The notes under the pieces were generated by a model. The model had not been told where the DNA came from and ran no database searches. It saw only the letters and a program-made list of their open reading frames with translations. A stretch of 64,000 nucleotides of DNA, taken from Lysobacterales bacterium. GTDB taxonomy: Bacteria; Pseudomonadota; Gammaproteobacteria; Xanthomonadales; SZUA-38. Positions 1-10,139 of the stretch are shown here, piece after piece. The stretch spans positions 1 through 64,000 of the forward strand of contig JANQOZ010000107.1 in assembly GCA_028285525.1 (NCBI GenBank), written 5' to 3'. The position numbers and the translations under genes were made by a program. Numbering within the stretch: position 1 is the first letter of the stretch; the number at the start of each line of letters is the position of its first letter.

Positions 1-68
1 ATCTGACGCAGCGTCTGTTGGAACGGCTGGAGGAAGCCAGTCGCATTCCGTCGACGGCGGTCAACTGA
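1..68 (+). CDS. skp: C-terminal end of an OmpH/Skp-like periplasmic chaperone (partial)
   Basis: Only the last 21 complete codons are visible, ending in TGA at 66-68. The tail reads LTQRLLERLEEAS, which resembles the end of Skp/OmpH proteins, where a DIT-x-RVL-x-RL segment lies near the C-terminus. Position upstream of lpxD is the usual place for skp in the bamA-skp-lpxD-fabZ-lpxA-lpxB cluster. Assignment rests on this short tail plus context, so it is tentative. It ends 18 bp before lpxD, so co-transcription is likely. Confidence 0.5.
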   Translation, partial: LTQRLLERLEEASRIPSTAVN

Positions 69-86
69 CCAGCAACAGAGTTCCAG

Positions 87-1118
87 ATGCACGCAGAAAC
101 ACCTACCCTGACGCTAAAGGAGCTGGCGGCTCGGCTCGATCGGCCGTTCCGCGGTAACCCCGATCTGCCGCTGAGCGGCTGCGCGACCCTCAGCCGTGCC
201 GGACCAGCCGACCTCAGCTTTCTGGCCAATCCGCGCTATCGATCGGACCTCGAGGCCTGCCAGGCCGGCGCCGTGATCCTGCGTGAGGAAGACAGCGAGG
301 GGTACAGCAGGGGTGCCATCATCAGCCCGGATCCCTACCTGGATTACGCCCGCGGCGCAGCCAATTTTGACCCGAGTGGTCACTTCGTTCCCGGCGTCCA
401 TCAGAGCGCTGTCGTCGGCGAAAACGTAACGCTGGGCGAAGGGTGCTGGATCGGCGCCAATAGTGTCCTCGAACCTGGCGTCACCATCGGGCGCAACGTC
501 TTTATCGGCGCCGGCTGCGTGGTTGGCCCCGGCTGCGTTGTTGGTGACAACAGCAGGCTCACGGCTCAAGTGACGCTGGTCGGCCGGGTTCGGCTGGGCA
601 AGCGGGTGATCATCCATCCCGGCGCGGTGCTGGGTGCCGACGGGTTCGGCCTGGCCAGAGACGCCGACGGCTGGGTCAAGGTGCCACAGCTGGGCGGGGT
701 GGAACTGGGCGACGACTGTGAGATCGGCGCCAACACCACCATCGACTGCGGGGCGTTGGACAACACGACGCTCGAAAACGACGTCCGGCTGGACAACCAG
801 ATCCAGGTGGGCCACAACGTTTATATCGGCGCTCATACGGCCATCGCGGGATGTGTCGCAATTGCCGGCAGCGCCCGCATCGGCCGCAACTGCATGGTCG
901 CTGGCGGCGCCGGCTTTGCCGGCCACATCAAGGTCGCGGACGGCGTGACGGTCACCGCGATGACCATGGTCACCCACGACATCAAGGAACCTGGCGGGAC
1001 CTACTCCTCCGGTATTCCGTTTCAGCCGGCCAGCACCTGGCGCCGCAACGTGGCGCGGCTGCGCAACCTCGATCAGCTGGCCCGGCGCCTGCTTAAATTA
1101 GAAAAGGACTCCCAGTGA
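87..1118 (+). CDS. lpxD: UDP-3-O-acylglucosamine N-acyltransferase LpxD
   Basis: Adds the second (N-linked) 3-hydroxyacyl chain from acyl-ACP to UDP-3-O-acyl-glucosamine, the third step of lipid A synthesis, in the cytoplasm. The 343-residue protein has an N-terminal uridine-binding domain (about 1-100), then a left-handed beta helix of hexapeptide repeats (about 100-315) and a short C-terminal helix, the normal length and layout for LpxD. H243 in QVGHNVYIG aligns with the catalytic His239 of E. coli. The ATG start fits the family N-terminus. The stop overlaps the GTG start of fabZ by 4 bp, as expected in an lpx operon. Confidence 0.97.
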   Translation: MHAETPTLTLKELAARLDRPFRGNPDLPLSGCATLSRAGPADLSFLANPRYRSDLEACQAGAVILREEDSEGYSRGAIISPDPYLDYARGAANFDPSGHFVPGVHQSAVVGENVTLGEGCWIGANSVLEPGVTIGRNVFIGAGCVVGPGCVVGDNSRLTAQVTLVGRVRLGKRVIIHPGAVLGADGFGLARDADGWVKVPQLGGVELGDDCEIGANTTIDCGALDNTTLENDVRLDNQIQVGHNVYIGAHTAIAGCVAIAGSARIGRNCMVAGGAGFAGHIKVADGVTVTAMTMVTHDIKEPGGTYSSGIPFQPASTWRRNVARLRNLDQLARRLLKLEKDSQ

Positions 1119-1582
1119 CTGACAAAGACAACAACAGTAAGGTCGTGGATATCGAAACCATCTTCCGAGCGCTTCCGCATCGATACCCTTTTCTGCTGGT
1201 CGACCGGGTGGTGGACTATGAGACCGGGCAGTGGGTCAAGGCGATCAAGAACGTCACGATTAACGAGCCGTTTTTTCAGGGCCATTTCCCAGACCATCCG
1301 GTGATGCCGGGGGTTTTGATTCTGGAAGCCATGGCGCAGTGTGCGGGCGTGTTGTGTTACCTCAATACGCTCGACGATCCGCAGGACAGCCCGATGTTTT
1401 ACCTCGTGAAGATCGACAACGCGCGCTTCAGCAGGCTTGTCGGGCCCGGAGACCAGCTCCAAATGGAAGTTCGCCTCAAGCGCATGCTGCGCAACATGGG
1501 CCAATACGAGTGTTCCGCGGAAGTGGACGGCGAGAAGGTGGCCAGCGCCCAGATCCTGTGTGCCGAGCGGAGCGCTACATGA
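1115..1582 (+). CDS. fabZ: 3-hydroxyacyl-ACP dehydratase FabZ
   Basis: Dehydrates 3-hydroxyacyl-ACP in fatty acid elongation and competes with LpxA/LpxD for the same hydroxyacyl-ACP pool. This is a 155-residue single hot-dog domain. The N-terminal LPHRYPFLLVDRV motif and the catalytic pair, His in GHFPDHPVMPG and Glu in LILEAMAQ, are intact. The GTG start overlaps the lpxD stop (GTGA) and follows a purine-rich AAAAGGAC at about 1102-1109. The stop codon overlaps the lpxA ATG (ATGA), indicating translational coupling. Confidence 0.97.
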   Translation: MTDKDNNSKVVDIETIFRALPHRYPFLLVDRVVDYETGQWVKAIKNVTINEPFFQGHFPDHPVMPGVLILEAMAQCAGVLCYLNTLDDPQDSPMFYLVKIDNARFSRLVGPGDQLQMEVRLKRMLRNMGQYECSAEVDGEKVASAQILCAERSAT

Positions 1583-2352
1583 TTCATCCACAGGCGGTGG
1601 TGGACTCCGCAGCGGAGCTGGCGGAGGACGTCGAGGTTGGACCGTTTTCGTTTATTGGCCCGGGCGTCGAGATCGGTTCAGGGTCGGTGATCGGGCCGCA
1701 CGTGGTGGTCAAGGGCCCCACGACCATCGGTAAGAACAACCGGATTTTCCAGTTTGCGTCGGTCGGCGAAGAGCCGCAGGACAAGAAGTTCTTGCCCGAG
1801 CACGAAACCCGGCTGGAAATCGGCGACGGCAATACCATCCGTGAATACTGCACCATCAATCGAGGTACGGTGGGTGGCGGCGGCGTCACGCGCATCGGGG
1901 ACCGGAACTGGATCATGGCGTACGTGCACATTGCCCATGACTGCATCATCGGCAACGACACCACCTTTGCCAACTGCGCTTCCCTGGCAGGTCATGTTGA
2001 AGTCGAGGACCATGCGATCCTCGGCGGCTTTTCGCTGATCCATCAGTTCTGTCGCGTAGGCCGCAACGCGTTCACCGCAATGGGCGCAAGCGTCAACCGC
2101 GATGTGCCGCCCTACGTTGTGGTCGCCGGCAAGATGTCGGAACCGCGCGGCATCAATTCGGAAGGCCTGCGTCGACGGGGATTCTCCGCTGAACAGATCG
2201 CCGCCGTGAAGCGCGCTTACAAAATGCTCTACACCCAGGGCCGTCCGCTGAGCGAGGCGCTGGAACAAATCCGCGAGCTGGCCGCCGAGTGGGAGGAAGT
2301 GGCTCCCATGGTGGAATTTATCCAGAAAAGCCAGCGCAGCATCCTGCGCTAG
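1579..2352 (+). CDS. lpxA: UDP-N-acetylglucosamine acyltransferase LpxA
   Basis: Catalyses the first step of lipid A synthesis, O-acylation of UDP-GlcNAc from 3-hydroxyacyl-ACP. With the ATG at 1579 the protein is 257 residues, matching the family. A longer in-frame reading upstream runs through fabZ and is not credible. It has hexapeptide repeats over about residues 1-190 and a C-terminal helical domain. H120 in HIAHDC corresponds to the catalytic His125 of E. coli. The LIHQFCRVG segment is typical of LpxA. The start overlaps the fabZ stop by 4 bp and lpxB follows after 3 bp. Confidence 0.97.
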   Translation: MIHPQAVVDSAAELAEDVEVGPFSFIGPGVEIGSGSVIGPHVVVKGPTTIGKNNRIFQFASVGEEPQDKKFLPEHETRLEIGDGNTIREYCTINRGTVGGGGVTRIGDRNWIMAYVHIAHDCIIGNDTTFANCASLAGHVEVEDHAILGGFSLIHQFCRVGRNAFTAMGASVNRDVPPYVVVAGKMSEPRGINSEGLRRRGFSAEQIAAVKRAYKMLYTQGRPLSEALEQIRELAAEWEEVAPMVEFIQKSQRSILR

Positions 2353-2355
2353 GGC

Positions 2356-3528
2356 GTGGTCAGCAGCAACACCGATCCGCGCCACATCGTGCTGGTCGCC
2401 GGAGAATCCTCGGGCGATCGGCTGGGTGCCGGCCTGGCAAGCCAGCTGAGGGCCCGATACCCGGACGTCAAGCTGTCTGGCATCACCGGCGAGGCGATGA
2501 ACGACGCCGGTGTCGAGAGCTGGTACGACTGCCAGGCCCTGGCGCTGATGGGCTTCGCAGAGGTGGTGGGACACCTGCCGGAACTCCTGCGTCTGCGCCG
2601 GACCATCCGGCGGCGCATGCTGGACGACCCGCCGGACTGTTTTATCGGAATCGATGCACCGGACTTCAATCTGGGACTGGCTCGAAAGCTCAAGGCGGCA
2701 GGCATCCCAGCCGTGCACTACGTGAGCCCCTCGATCTGGGCCTGGCGTCAGGGCCGGGCAGGAAAAATTGGGCGCTGCATCGATCTGATGCTGACCCTGT
2801 TTCCCTTCGAACCGCAGATCTATGAGCGCTACCAGGTCCCGGCCCGCTTTGTAGGCCACCCGAGCGCCCAGGCGGTGGCGCTGGAACCCGACCGCGCAGC
2901 GGCTCGGCGGGAGCTGGGTATGCCAGAGGACATGAAGCTGGTTGCCCTGCTCCCCGGCAGCCGCGGCGGTGAAATTAAGCGCCTCGGACCGGTGATCGCC
3001 GCCGCCGCGAGGTTGATCTTGGCCGCGCAGCCGGAGGTACACTTTGTCACGCCCACCGCGACGGCCGCCACGCGACAGCGCTTCAGCCAGATGTTGGCAG
3101 CCGAGGGCTTAAGCGATCGCGTCGAGCTGCTGGAGGGACAGTCGTTCACCGCGCTCTGCGCCGCTGATGCGGCAATCATCGCCTCCGGCACCGCCACCCT
3201 TGAGGCGCTGCTGTGCAAAACGCCGATGGTTGTCACCTACCGGATTTCGCCGATCACTCACCTGATCGTCAGAGTGACCCGCATGATGAAGGTCGACCAG
3301 TTTTCTCTGCCGAACGCGCTGGCCGGCGAGCGGCTGGTCCCCGAGCTGATGCAGGCTGCAGCGACCCCCGAAGGTCTGGCCGAGGAAGCGCTGGCGCTGC
3401 TCTCCGATTCGCCGCGCCGGAGCCACATGATCGAACGATTCACCGAAATACATCGAAGCCTTCGCTCCGACACCAGCGCCGGCGACGAGGTGGCCGCCTT
3501 TCTCGCCGAGCGTGGAGGGTCGCGGTGA
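2356..3528 (+). CDS. lpxB: Lipid A disaccharide synthase LpxB
   Basis: A GT19 glycosyltransferase that condenses UDP-2,3-diacylglucosamine and lipid X into the lipid A disaccharide at the inner membrane face. The protein is 390 residues with the characteristic N-terminal VAGESSGDRLGA motif, the GIDAPDFN segment (about residue 95) and YVSPSIWAW (about residue 119). The GTG start at 2356 lies 3 bp after the lpxA stop. The stop (TGA) overlaps the GTG start of rnhB, so this gene belongs to the same operon. Confidence 0.97.
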   Translation: MVSSNTDPRHIVLVAGESSGDRLGAGLASQLRARYPDVKLSGITGEAMNDAGVESWYDCQALALMGFAEVVGHLPELLRLRRTIRRRMLDDPPDCFIGIDAPDFNLGLARKLKAAGIPAVHYVSPSIWAWRQGRAGKIGRCIDLMLTLFPFEPQIYERYQVPARFVGHPSAQAVALEPDRAAARRELGMPEDMKLVALLPGSRGGEIKRLGPVIAAAARLILAAQPEVHFVTPTATAATRQRFSQMLAAEGLSDRVELLEGQSFTALCAADAAIIASGTATLEALLCKTPMVVTYRISPITHLIVRVTRMMKVDQFSLPNALAGERLVPELMQAAATPEGLAEEALALLSDSPRRSHMIERFTEIHRSLRSDTSAGDEVAAFLAERGGSR

Positions 3529-4097
3529 ACCCTGCGGGCGTTGATGAGGCGGGCCGGGGCTGTCTGGCCGGGCCCGTAGCCGTGGCCGCGGTGGTGCTCG
3601 ATCCTCACCTCAACTGGGATTGGGTGGACGATTCGAAAAAGCTGAGTGCCCCGCAACGTGCGGAGATGGCGGAAAAGATCCGGGCTGGCGCGCTGGACTA
3701 CACCCTCGAAATGATCGATGTTGTGACCATCGACAAGATCAACATTCTTCAGGCAACGCTGCTGGGGATGAAGCGCTGCGTTGAGCGCCTGGCGCAGCCA
3801 CCGGCAGAAGTACTGATCGACGGCAACCGAACGCCCGACGTAACGCTTCCCTGTAAAGCGATTGTGGGTGGTGACGCGGTGGTGAAGTGTATCGGTGCGG
3901 CGTCGATCCTCGCCAAGACCGCCCGTGATGACCTTATGACCGAGCTGGACTGCCAATATCCCGAGTACGGGTTCGCCAGCCACAAAGGCTACGGCACGCC
4001 GCAGCACCTGGCCGCGCTGCGGGCCCTGGGACCCACGCCGCTGCATCGCTCCAGCTTTGCGCCGGTTAGGGCAATGATTCAGGGTGAGCTCTTATGA
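3525..4097 (+). CDS. rnhB: Ribonuclease HII
   Basis: Removes ribonucleotides and RNA from RNA:DNA hybrids. With the GTG start at 3525 it is 190 residues, the usual size. A longer upstream reading overlaps lpxB and is rejected. Catalytic acidic residues D7 and E8 appear in GVDEAGRG, followed by DDSKKLS and the C-terminal SHKGYGTPQH motif. A strong ribosome site, GGAGGG, lies at 3515-3520. Start and stop both overlap neighbours by 4 bp (lpxB and dnaE). The lpxB-rnhB-dnaE order is widespread in gammaproteobacteria. Confidence 0.96.
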   Translation: MNPAGVDEAGRGCLAGPVAVAAVVLDPHLNWDWVDDSKKLSAPQRAEMAEKIRAGALDYTLEMIDVVTIDKINILQATLLGMKRCVERLAQPPAEVLIDGNRTPDVTLPCKAIVGGDAVVKCIGAASILAKTARDDLMTELDCQYPEYGFASHKGYGTPQHLAALRALGPTPLHRSSFAPVRAMIQGELL

Positions 4098-7000
4098 CCC
4101 CTTGGTTCTCCCATCTGTCGCTCCACACGGAGTATTCGCTGGTCGACAGCACGCTGCGCATCAAGCCGCTGGTTCAGCAGGCCGCCGCGATGGAGATGCC
4201 GGCCCTGGCGATGACCGATCAGCACAACCTGTTCGGGCTGGTAAAGTTCGTGCGGGCCGCCGAGGGCGCCGGGATCAAGCCGCTTGCCGGCGCCGACCTG
4301 TGGCTGCTGGACGAGGAGGCGGAAACGCCGGCGCGCTGCACGGTGCTGTGTCAGAACCAGACCGGCTACCGGAATCTTTCGGCGCTGCTGTCCCGGTCGT
4401 TTGGCGAGCGTCAGTCGCACGCCCCGCCCTGCGTGGACCCCGAATGGCTGCTGACGCAAAACGAGGGGCTCATCGTGCTGACCGGTCAGCAGCAGGGGCC
4501 GGTCGGGCGGCTGCTGGCCGACGGTAAGCCCAATCGCGCCAGCGACACGCTGGCCCGCTGGTCCGCGGCATTCCAGGATCGTCTCTACGTCGACATCTCG
4601 CGAGTGGGCCGGCCCGGTGAGGAAGAGTATCTTGAGCAGGCGCTGAAGCTGGCGCACGCACACCAATGTCCGGTGGTTGCCGTCAACGACGTGCGCTTTC
4701 TGATGGCACAGGACTACGCCGCCCACGAAGCCCGGGTGTGCATTAATCAGGGACGGCTGCTGGACGATCCCGGCCGGCCGCGGCACTACACCGATCAGCA
4801 GTATCTGCGGTCAGCGAGCGAGATGGCGGAGCTGTTTCAAGATCTGCCGGAAGCGCTGGAGAACACGGCGGAGCTGGCGAAGCGTTGCAACCTGCACCTC
4901 GAGCTCGGCAAGTACTTCCTGCCGGCTTTCCCGCTGCCCGACGGGCAGACCGAAGCCAGCTTTCTCGAGCAGCAGTCCAGAGAAGGTCTCGAGGAACGCC
5001 TCAAGTCCCGACCACCGACCGCGATCGCACGAGCCGACTACGACGAACGCCTGAACCACGAGCTGAGCGTCATCGGCCAGATGGGTTTTCCCGGCTACTT
5101 CCTGATCGTCGCCGACTTCATCTCCTGGGCCCGCAAGCAGTCGATTCCCGTCGGACCGGGACGAGGGTCTGGCGCCGGCTCGCTGGTCGCCTACGCGCTC
5201 GGCATCACCGACCTGGACCCCCTGGACCACGATCTGCTGTTCGAGCGGTTTCTGAATCCCGAGCGTGTGTCCATGCCCGACTTCGACATCGACTTCTGTA
5301 TGGACCGCCGCGATGAGGTCATCGCCTACGTCGCTGAGCGCTACGGCCGCGAGAAGGTCTCGCAGATCATCACCTTCGGCACGATGGCGGCGAAAGCCGT
5401 TGTCCGCGACGCGGGCCGGGTGCTGGGCCTGCGCTACGGCTTCGTCGACGAAGTGGCCAAGCTGGTGCCCAACACGCTCGGGATTACGCTGGAGGGGGCG
5501 CTGAAAGAGTCTGCGGAGCTGGCCGAACGGGTCGAAACCGATGACGACGTCGCACAGCTGATGGAAACCGCCCGGTCGCTCGAGGGCCTGACCCGCAATG
5601 CCGGCAAACATGCCGGCGGCGTGGTGATCGCGCCGCGGCCGCTCGAGTATTACACCCCACTCTACTGCGAAACGGCGGGTGAAAGTGTCGTCTCACAGTT
5701 CGACAAAGACGACGTTGAGGCCATCGGCCTGGTGAAGTTCGACTTTCTGGGCCTGCGCACGCTGACCATCATCGACTGGGCGGTCAGGGCGATCAACAGC
5801 CGTCCGGACAAACCGGAGCTCGACGTCGACAGCCTGCCGATGGACGACTCGCAGGCTTTCGATCTTCTCAAAGCCTGTCATACCACCGCCGTTTTCCAGC
5901 TCGAGTCGCGCGGCATGAAGGAGCTAATCCGACGGCTGCAGCCCGGCAGCTTCGACGACATCGTTGCGCTGGTTGCGCTGTATCGGCCCGGGCCGCTGGA
6001 CTCCGGCATGGTGGATACCTACGTGGACTGCAAGCACGGTCGGCAGGAAGTGCGCTATCCCCACGAGGAGCTGGAACCCATACTGGAGCCGACCTACGGC
6101 GTCATCCTGTATCAGGAGCAGGTGATGCAGATCGCTCAGGTGATGGCCGGCTACACGCTCGGCGGCGCGGACATCCTGCGCCGGGCGATGGGCAAGAAAA
6201 AGCCGGCGGAGATGGCTAAGCAGCGGTCGATTTTTGTCGACGGCGCCACCGCTCGGGGTATCGACGGCGCGCTGGCAGAGTCGGTCTTCGACCTCATGGA
6301 AAAGTTTGCCGGCTACGGGTTCAACAAATCGCACTCGGCCGCCTACGCGCTGCTGTCCTACCAGACCGCCTACCTGAAGGCTCACTATCCGGCGGAGTTT
6401 ATGGCCGCGGTACTGTCGGCGGACATGGACAACACCGACAAGGTTGTCGTCCTGATCGACGACGCCAAGCAGATGGGTCTGGAGCTGCTGGCGCCGGACA
6501 TCAACCAGTCCGCCTATGCCTTCAAGGCCCTGGACGATCAAAAGGTGCTCTACGGGCTCGGCGCCATCAAGGGCCTCGGTCGCAGCGCCATCGACGCCTG
6601 TATCGAAGAACGCGACCAGAATGGGCCCTTCGCTGATCTGCTCGAGCTGTGCAACCGGGTGGACCTGTCGCGGCTCAACAAGCGTGGGCTGGAGGCGCTG
6701 ATCATGGCGGGCGCGCTCGACTGCCTGGGCCAGAACCGGGCCACCCTTTTCGCCTCGTTGCCCGAGGTGATGAAAGCCGCAGAGCAAAGCGCACGCGATC
6801 GCGCGGCCGGCCAGAGTGATTTGTTTGGTGCGCCCGCGCCGGTGGCGAAGGCCGATCCGACGCTGACCGTGCTGGCAGACTTCGACGACGACCGACGACT
6901 CCGCGGCGAACGCGACACGCTGGGGCTGTACCTGTCCGGCCATCCGCTGGACCCCTATCGGGCCTCGCTGGAAAACGTGGTCAACTGTCCGCTGGGGGGC

Positions 7001-7564
7001 ATCGATAAGCGCTTCGGGAAGCTGAGCAGCGACAATCGGCGCGGCGTTCCGGCAACCCTCGCCGGGCTGATCATGGGGCTTCGCAAGCGCGGCGAGCGAA
7101 GCGCGTTTGCCCAGCTCGACGACGGCACCGCGAGGATTGAGCTCGCATTTTTTGGCAAAGCGATGAGCGAGAACGTCGAGCTGCTCAGCAATGACCAGCT
7201 GGTCGTCGCCGAGGGGAACCTGCTGCCGGACGACGTGTCGGGCAGCGTCAAGATGCGCGTGGAGCGACTGCACACGATCGACGATACGCTGGCCAGGTAC
7301 GCCCGGGCCCTGCGCCTGACGCTCAATCGAACCCAGCTCGACCTGGCCGCGCTGCGCGAAACGTTGGAGCCCCACCAGCCCGGCAACACGCCCGTGGTGC
7401 TCAGGTACCACAACAACACCGCGGAGGCGCATATCCAGCTCGGAGATGCGTTCAACGTCAAGCCGTCTCGAAGCCTGCTCGAGGGACTGACCGGCGTTCC
7501 GGGAGTGGCCGGCGCGCGGCTGATGTTCAGCGAGCTTCTGGAAACCGATAACGCGTATACTTAG
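4094..7564 (+). CDS. dnaE: DNA polymerase III alpha subunit
   Basis: Catalytic subunit of the replicative polymerase. It is 1156 residues, close to the 1160 of E. coli. The N-terminal PHP domain (about 1-280) starts with [13 protein letters not shown]. The palm carries PDFDIDF (D396, D398 and D400 region) and [10 protein letters not shown] (D550), matching the three catalytic aspartates. A helix-hairpin-helix region, an OB fold (about 990-1070) and a C-terminal domain follow. ATG at 4094 overlaps the rnhB stop (ATGA). accA begins 4 bp after the stop. Confidence 0.98.
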   Translation: MTPWFSHLSLHTEYSLVDSTLRIKPLVQQAAAMEMPALAMTDQHNLFGLVKFVRAAEGAGIKPLAGADLWLLDEEAETPARCTVLCQNQTGYRNLSALLSRSFGERQSHAPPCVDPEWLLTQNEGLIVLTGQQQGPVGRLLADGKPNRASDTLARWSAAFQDRLYVDISRVGRPGEEEYLEQALKLAHAHQCPVVAVNDVRFLMAQDYAAHEARVCINQGRLLDDPGRPRHYTDQQYLRSASEMAELFQDLPEALENTAELAKRCNLHLELGKYFLPAFPLPDGQTEASFLEQQSREGLEERLKSRPPTAIARADYDERLNHELSVIGQMGFPGYFLIVADFISWARKQSIPVGPGRGSGAGSLVAYALGITDLDPLDHDLLFERFLNPERVSMPDFDIDFCMDRRDEVIAYVAERYGREKVSQIITFGTMAAKAVVRDAGRVLGLRYGFVDEVAKLVPNTLGITLEGALKESAELAERVETDDDVAQLMETARSLEGLTRNAGKHAGGVVIAPRPLEYYTPLYCETAGESVVSQFDKDDVEAIGLVKFDFLGLRTLTIIDWAVRAINSRPDKPELDVDSLPMDDSQAFDLLKACHTTAVFQLESRGMKELIRRLQPGSFDDIVALVALYRPGPLDSGMVDTYVDCKHGRQEVRYPHEELEPILEPTYGVILYQEQVMQIAQVMAGYTLGGADILRRAMGKKKPAEMAKQRSIFVDGATARGIDGALAESVFDLMEKFAGYGFNKSHSAAYALLSYQTAYLKAHYPAEFMAAVLSADMDNTDKVVVLIDDAKQMGLELLAPDINQSAYAFKALDDQKVLYGLGAIKGLGRSAIDACIEERDQNGPFADLLELCNRVDLSRLNKRGLEALIMAGALDCLGQNRATLFASLPEVMKAAEQSARDRAAGQSDLFGAPAPVAKADPTLTVLADFDDDRRLRGERDTLGLYLSGHPLDPYRASLENVVNCPLGGIDKRFGKLSSDNRRGVPATLAGLIMGLRKRGERSAFAQLDDGTARIELAFFGKAMSENVELLSNDQLVVAEGNLLPDDVSGSVKMRVERLHTIDDTLARYARALRLTLNRTQLDLAALRETLEPHQPGNTPVVLRYHNNTAEAHIQLGDAFNVKPSRSLLEGLTGVPGVAGARLMFSELLETDNAYT

Positions 7565-7568
7565 CCGC

Positions 7569-8537
7569 ATGACGCAATCCGAAGCCAACTACCTGGATTT
7601 TGAGCAGCCGATCGCGGAGCTGGAAACCAAGATCCACGAACTACGTAACGTCGGCTCAGACAACGCCATCAATCTCGAGGAAGAGGTGGAACGCCTGCAG
7701 GAAAAGCTGCGGAGCAAGACCGAATCGATTTTCTCAAGCCTCGACGCGTGGCAGATTTCCAAGCTGGCCCGGCACCCGAATCGCCCCTACACCCTGGATT
7801 ACGTGGAGCTGCTGACCGAGGAGTTTCATGAGCTTCATGGCGATCGAGCCTTCAAAGACGATCCGGCCATCGTGGGCGGTCTGGCCAGGCTCGGAGGTCA
7901 TCGCGTCATGCTGATCGGTCAGCAAAAAGGCCGCAGCACCAAACAGAAGGTCCACCGTAACTTTGGCATGCCGAGGCCCGAGGGGTACCGGAAAGCCATG
8001 CGGCTGATGCAGACCGCCGAGCGATTCGGCCTGCCGGTCGTCACCATGATCGATACGCCCGGCGCCTATCCCGGGATCGGTGCCGAGGAGCGCGGTCAGA
8101 GCGAGGCCATCGCCAAGAACCTGCAGGTGATGGCGGGCCTGAGGGTACCGATCATCTGCTGCGTCATCGGCGAGGGAGGTTCCGGCGGCGCCCTGGCGAT
8201 CGGCGTCGGCGACCATCTGATGATGCTCGAGTACAGCACCTACTCGGTGATCTCACCCGAGGGCTGCGCGTCAATCCTTTGGAAAAGCCCGGATTTCGCG
8301 AAGGACGCCGCCAGCGCCATGGCAATCACGTCCGGGGCGCTGAAAAAGCTGAAGCTGATCGACGAGATTGTGCCCGAACCTCTGGGTGGCGCGCACCGCG
8401 ATCCGAAAGCCATGGCCGGCACGCTCCAGGCGGCGATCTGCGCCAAGCTCGAAAACCTGGCGAGCCGGGAAACCGACTCGCTCCTCTCTGAACGTTACCA
8501 GCGACTGATGGCTCTCGGTCGCTTCAAGGGTGACTGA
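7569..8537 (+). CDS. accA: Acetyl-CoA carboxylase carboxyltransferase subunit alpha
   Basis: The AccA half of the AccAD carboxyltransferase, which moves carboxybiotin CO2 onto acetyl-CoA to give malonyl-CoA. The protein is 322 residues, standard for the family, starting with [12 protein letters not shown] and containing the HGDRAFKDD and [11 protein letters not shown] motifs of the crotonase-like fold. Position directly after dnaE is the conserved gammaproteobacterial order. The end overlaps the tilS start by 8 bp. No anomaly is seen. Confidence 0.98.
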   Translation: MTQSEANYLDFEQPIAELETKIHELRNVGSDNAINLEEEVERLQEKLRSKTESIFSSLDAWQISKLARHPNRPYTLDYVELLTEEFHELHGDRAFKDDPAIVGGLARLGGHRVMLIGQQKGRSTKQKVHRNFGMPRPEGYRKAMRLMQTAERFGLPVVTMIDTPGAYPGIGAEERGQSEAIAKNLQVMAGLRVPIICCVIGEGGSGGALAIGVGDHLMMLEYSTYSVISPEGCASILWKSPDFAKDAASAMAITSGALKKLKLIDEIVPEPLGGAHRDPKAMAGTLQAAICAKLENLASRETDSLLSERYQRLMALGRFKGD

Positions 8538-9825
8538 CCAGCCCGTCGATCTTCTGCGGCAGGCTCTCTCGGAGCTCAAGCCCAAGCGCGTTACGATCGC
8601 CTTCAGCGGCGGACCGGACTCCACAGCGCTGCTCCTCACGGCGGCTGAGTGTCTCCCCGAGTCACTGCGAGCGGTGCACGTGAACCATGGCGTGCACCCG
8701 GATGCGGACACCTGGGTCACTCACTGTCGGGAGGTCGCGAGGCGACTGGGCGTCGCCTTTGAGTGTCTGACCGTCGATGCAGGCAGCCTCCCCGACCACC
8801 CAAATGAGGGCCAGCTGCGCGACGCCCGCTATGCGCTCCTGAGCCGGGACATGAGAGAAGGCGATGTGCTGCTCACGGCGCATCATGCTGACGACGTGGC
8901 TGAAACCGTGCTGCTGGCGGCGCTGCGTGGCGGCAGCAGCCACGAGCTGGCCGGGATTCCCCGCCTTCGACCGCTGGGCCGCGGCATGGTCTGCCGGCCG
9001 TGGCTTCATGTATCCCGGGCGCAGCTCATCGCGCTGGTAAAAGCGACGGATTTCGGCTGGCTGGATGATCCGGCCAACGCCTCGACCGAGGTCAGGCGCA
9101 GCTTCGTGCGAAGCCGGATTCTGCCGGCGCTCGCGCAACGGTGGCCCGACGCCGCGGCCAGCCTGGCGGCAACCGCCCAACGCCAGCGCCAGACGGCCAC
9201 GGCGCTCGACGAGCTCGTCGATCTGCATCTCGCCGCCCACGCAGGACCGCCGTTGATGATCCAGGCAGATGCGCTGGATCCGCTGTCGCTCGACACGCAG
9301 GTTCTGCTGCTGCAGCGCTGGCTGACGAGCGGTGGGGTGAGCTTGCCCCCGGCGCGTCAGCTCCGCGAGCTGCTCCAGCAGCGCGATACCTGCGCCGATG
9401 ACCGCCATCCGGCGCTGAAGCTGCAGGAACATGAACTCAGAAGCTATCGGCGCAGCCTGTTTCTGGTGCGCAACGATCGGCAAAGCTCACCTGCACCGAT
9501 CACCACGCGCTGGACCCCGGCAAGCCAGCCAGCGCTCAAGCTCCCCGACGGATCAACGCTGGCGTGGCGTGGCTCGGAGCCTCCGCCCGAGCTGACGGTG
9601 GCGACCGGTTCGGTTGGAATCACCGTGCAGCGCGAGGGTGAAAACCGCCACCGGAATCTGAACAAAATTCTCCAGCAGCTCGGGATTCCACCGTGGTCCC
9701 GCGCCGACACGCCCCTGGTTTTCCAGGATGAGCGGCTCGTTCAGATCGGTAACGCCTGGCGAAGCCGCCGGCTGACCGAGTTCCTGCGAGAACGCGAGCA
9801 GGACCTCACCTGGCTGAGGTCTTAG
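8530..9825 (+). CDS. tilS: tRNA(Ile)-lysidine synthetase TilS
   Basis: Modifies C34 of tRNA-Ile(CAU) to lysidine using ATP and lysine, so the tRNA reads AUA. The protein is 431 residues. The N-type PP-loop SGGPDS is at 26-31, followed by [11 protein letters not shown] and [12 protein letters not shown]. The C-terminal third matches the TilS substrate-binding domains and ends in a typical [16 protein letters not shown] tail. The GTG start lies inside the last codons of accA (8 bp overlap). It is the last gene of the lpx-dnaE-accA run: 77 bp with a possible promoter separate it from xseB. Confidence 0.96.
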   Translation: MTDQPVDLLRQALSELKPKRVTIAFSGGPDSTALLLTAAECLPESLRAVHVNHGVHPDADTWVTHCREVARRLGVAFECLTVDAGSLPDHPNEGQLRDARYALLSRDMREGDVLLTAHHADDVAETVLLAALRGGSSHELAGIPRLRPLGRGMVCRPWLHVSRAQLIALVKATDFGWLDDPANASTEVRRSFVRSRILPALAQRWPDAAASLAATAQRQRQTATALDELVDLHLAAHAGPPLMIQADALDPLSLDTQVLLLQRWLTSGGVSLPPARQLRELLQQRDTCADDRHPALKLQEHELRSYRRSLFLVRNDRQSSPAPITTRWTPASQPALKLPDGSTLAWRGSEPPPELTVATGSVGITVQREGENRHRNLNKILQQLGIPPWSRADTPLVFQDERLVQIGNAWRSRRLTEFLREREQDLTWLRS

Positions 9826-9844
9826 GGAACCACGGCCGCAACGG

Positions 9845-9873
9845 TTGCTATTCGGCGCCGGCAATCCCATTAT
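9845..9873 (+). promoter_or_regulatory. Predicted sigma-70 promoter for xseB-ispA
   Basis: TTGCTA at 9845-9850, a 17-bp spacer, and CATTAT at 9868-9873. It sits in the only gap between tilS and xseB. Predicted by eye from the -35/-10 match only. Confidence 0.4.
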
Positions 9874-9902
9874 GCGTCGCTTGATCAGAGCACGAGACCG
9901 TG

Positions 9903-10139
9903 ATGGCAAAAAAGGATTCCACACCCGATTTTGAGCAGTCGCTGGAAGAGCTGGAGACGCTCGTGGAGCAGATGGAAAGCGGCGAGCTGACGCTGGAGAA
10001 GTCGCTGGCGCAGTTCGAACGCGGCATGGCGCTGACCAAGACCTGCCAGGAGGCCCTGAATGCAGCCCAGCTGCGTGTCGATACGCTGCTGGAACAACCC
10101 GCCGACGAGGGAGACGGGTCGCTTGAAGACACGGATTGA
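9903..10139 (+). CDS. xseB: Exodeoxyribonuclease VII small subunit
   Basis: Small helical subunit of exonuclease VII, which degrades single-stranded DNA with XseA. The protein is 78 residues from the ATG at 9903. A GTG three bases earlier (9900) would add one residue. The core [19 protein letters not shown] and the following [12 protein letters not shown] are diagnostic. The end overlaps the predicted TTG start of ispA by 17 bp. The xseB-ispA pairing is conserved. dxs, which often follows ispA, is absent: the next gene is on the other strand. Confidence 0.95.
   Translation: MAKKDSTPDFEQSLEELETLVEQMESGELTLEKSLAQFERGMALTKTCQEALNAAQLRVDTLLEQPADEGDGSLEDTD

Noticed and set aside
1678..3042. Minus-strand open frame of 454 residues opposite lpxA/lpxB
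   Set aside because: Shadow of GC-rich coding sequence: opposite two certain genes, odd composition (Arg, His, Gln rich), no recognisable domain.
5924..7588. Minus-strand open frame of 554 residues opposite dnaE
   Set aside because: Lies fully within dnaE with no family similarity; a codon-bias artefact.
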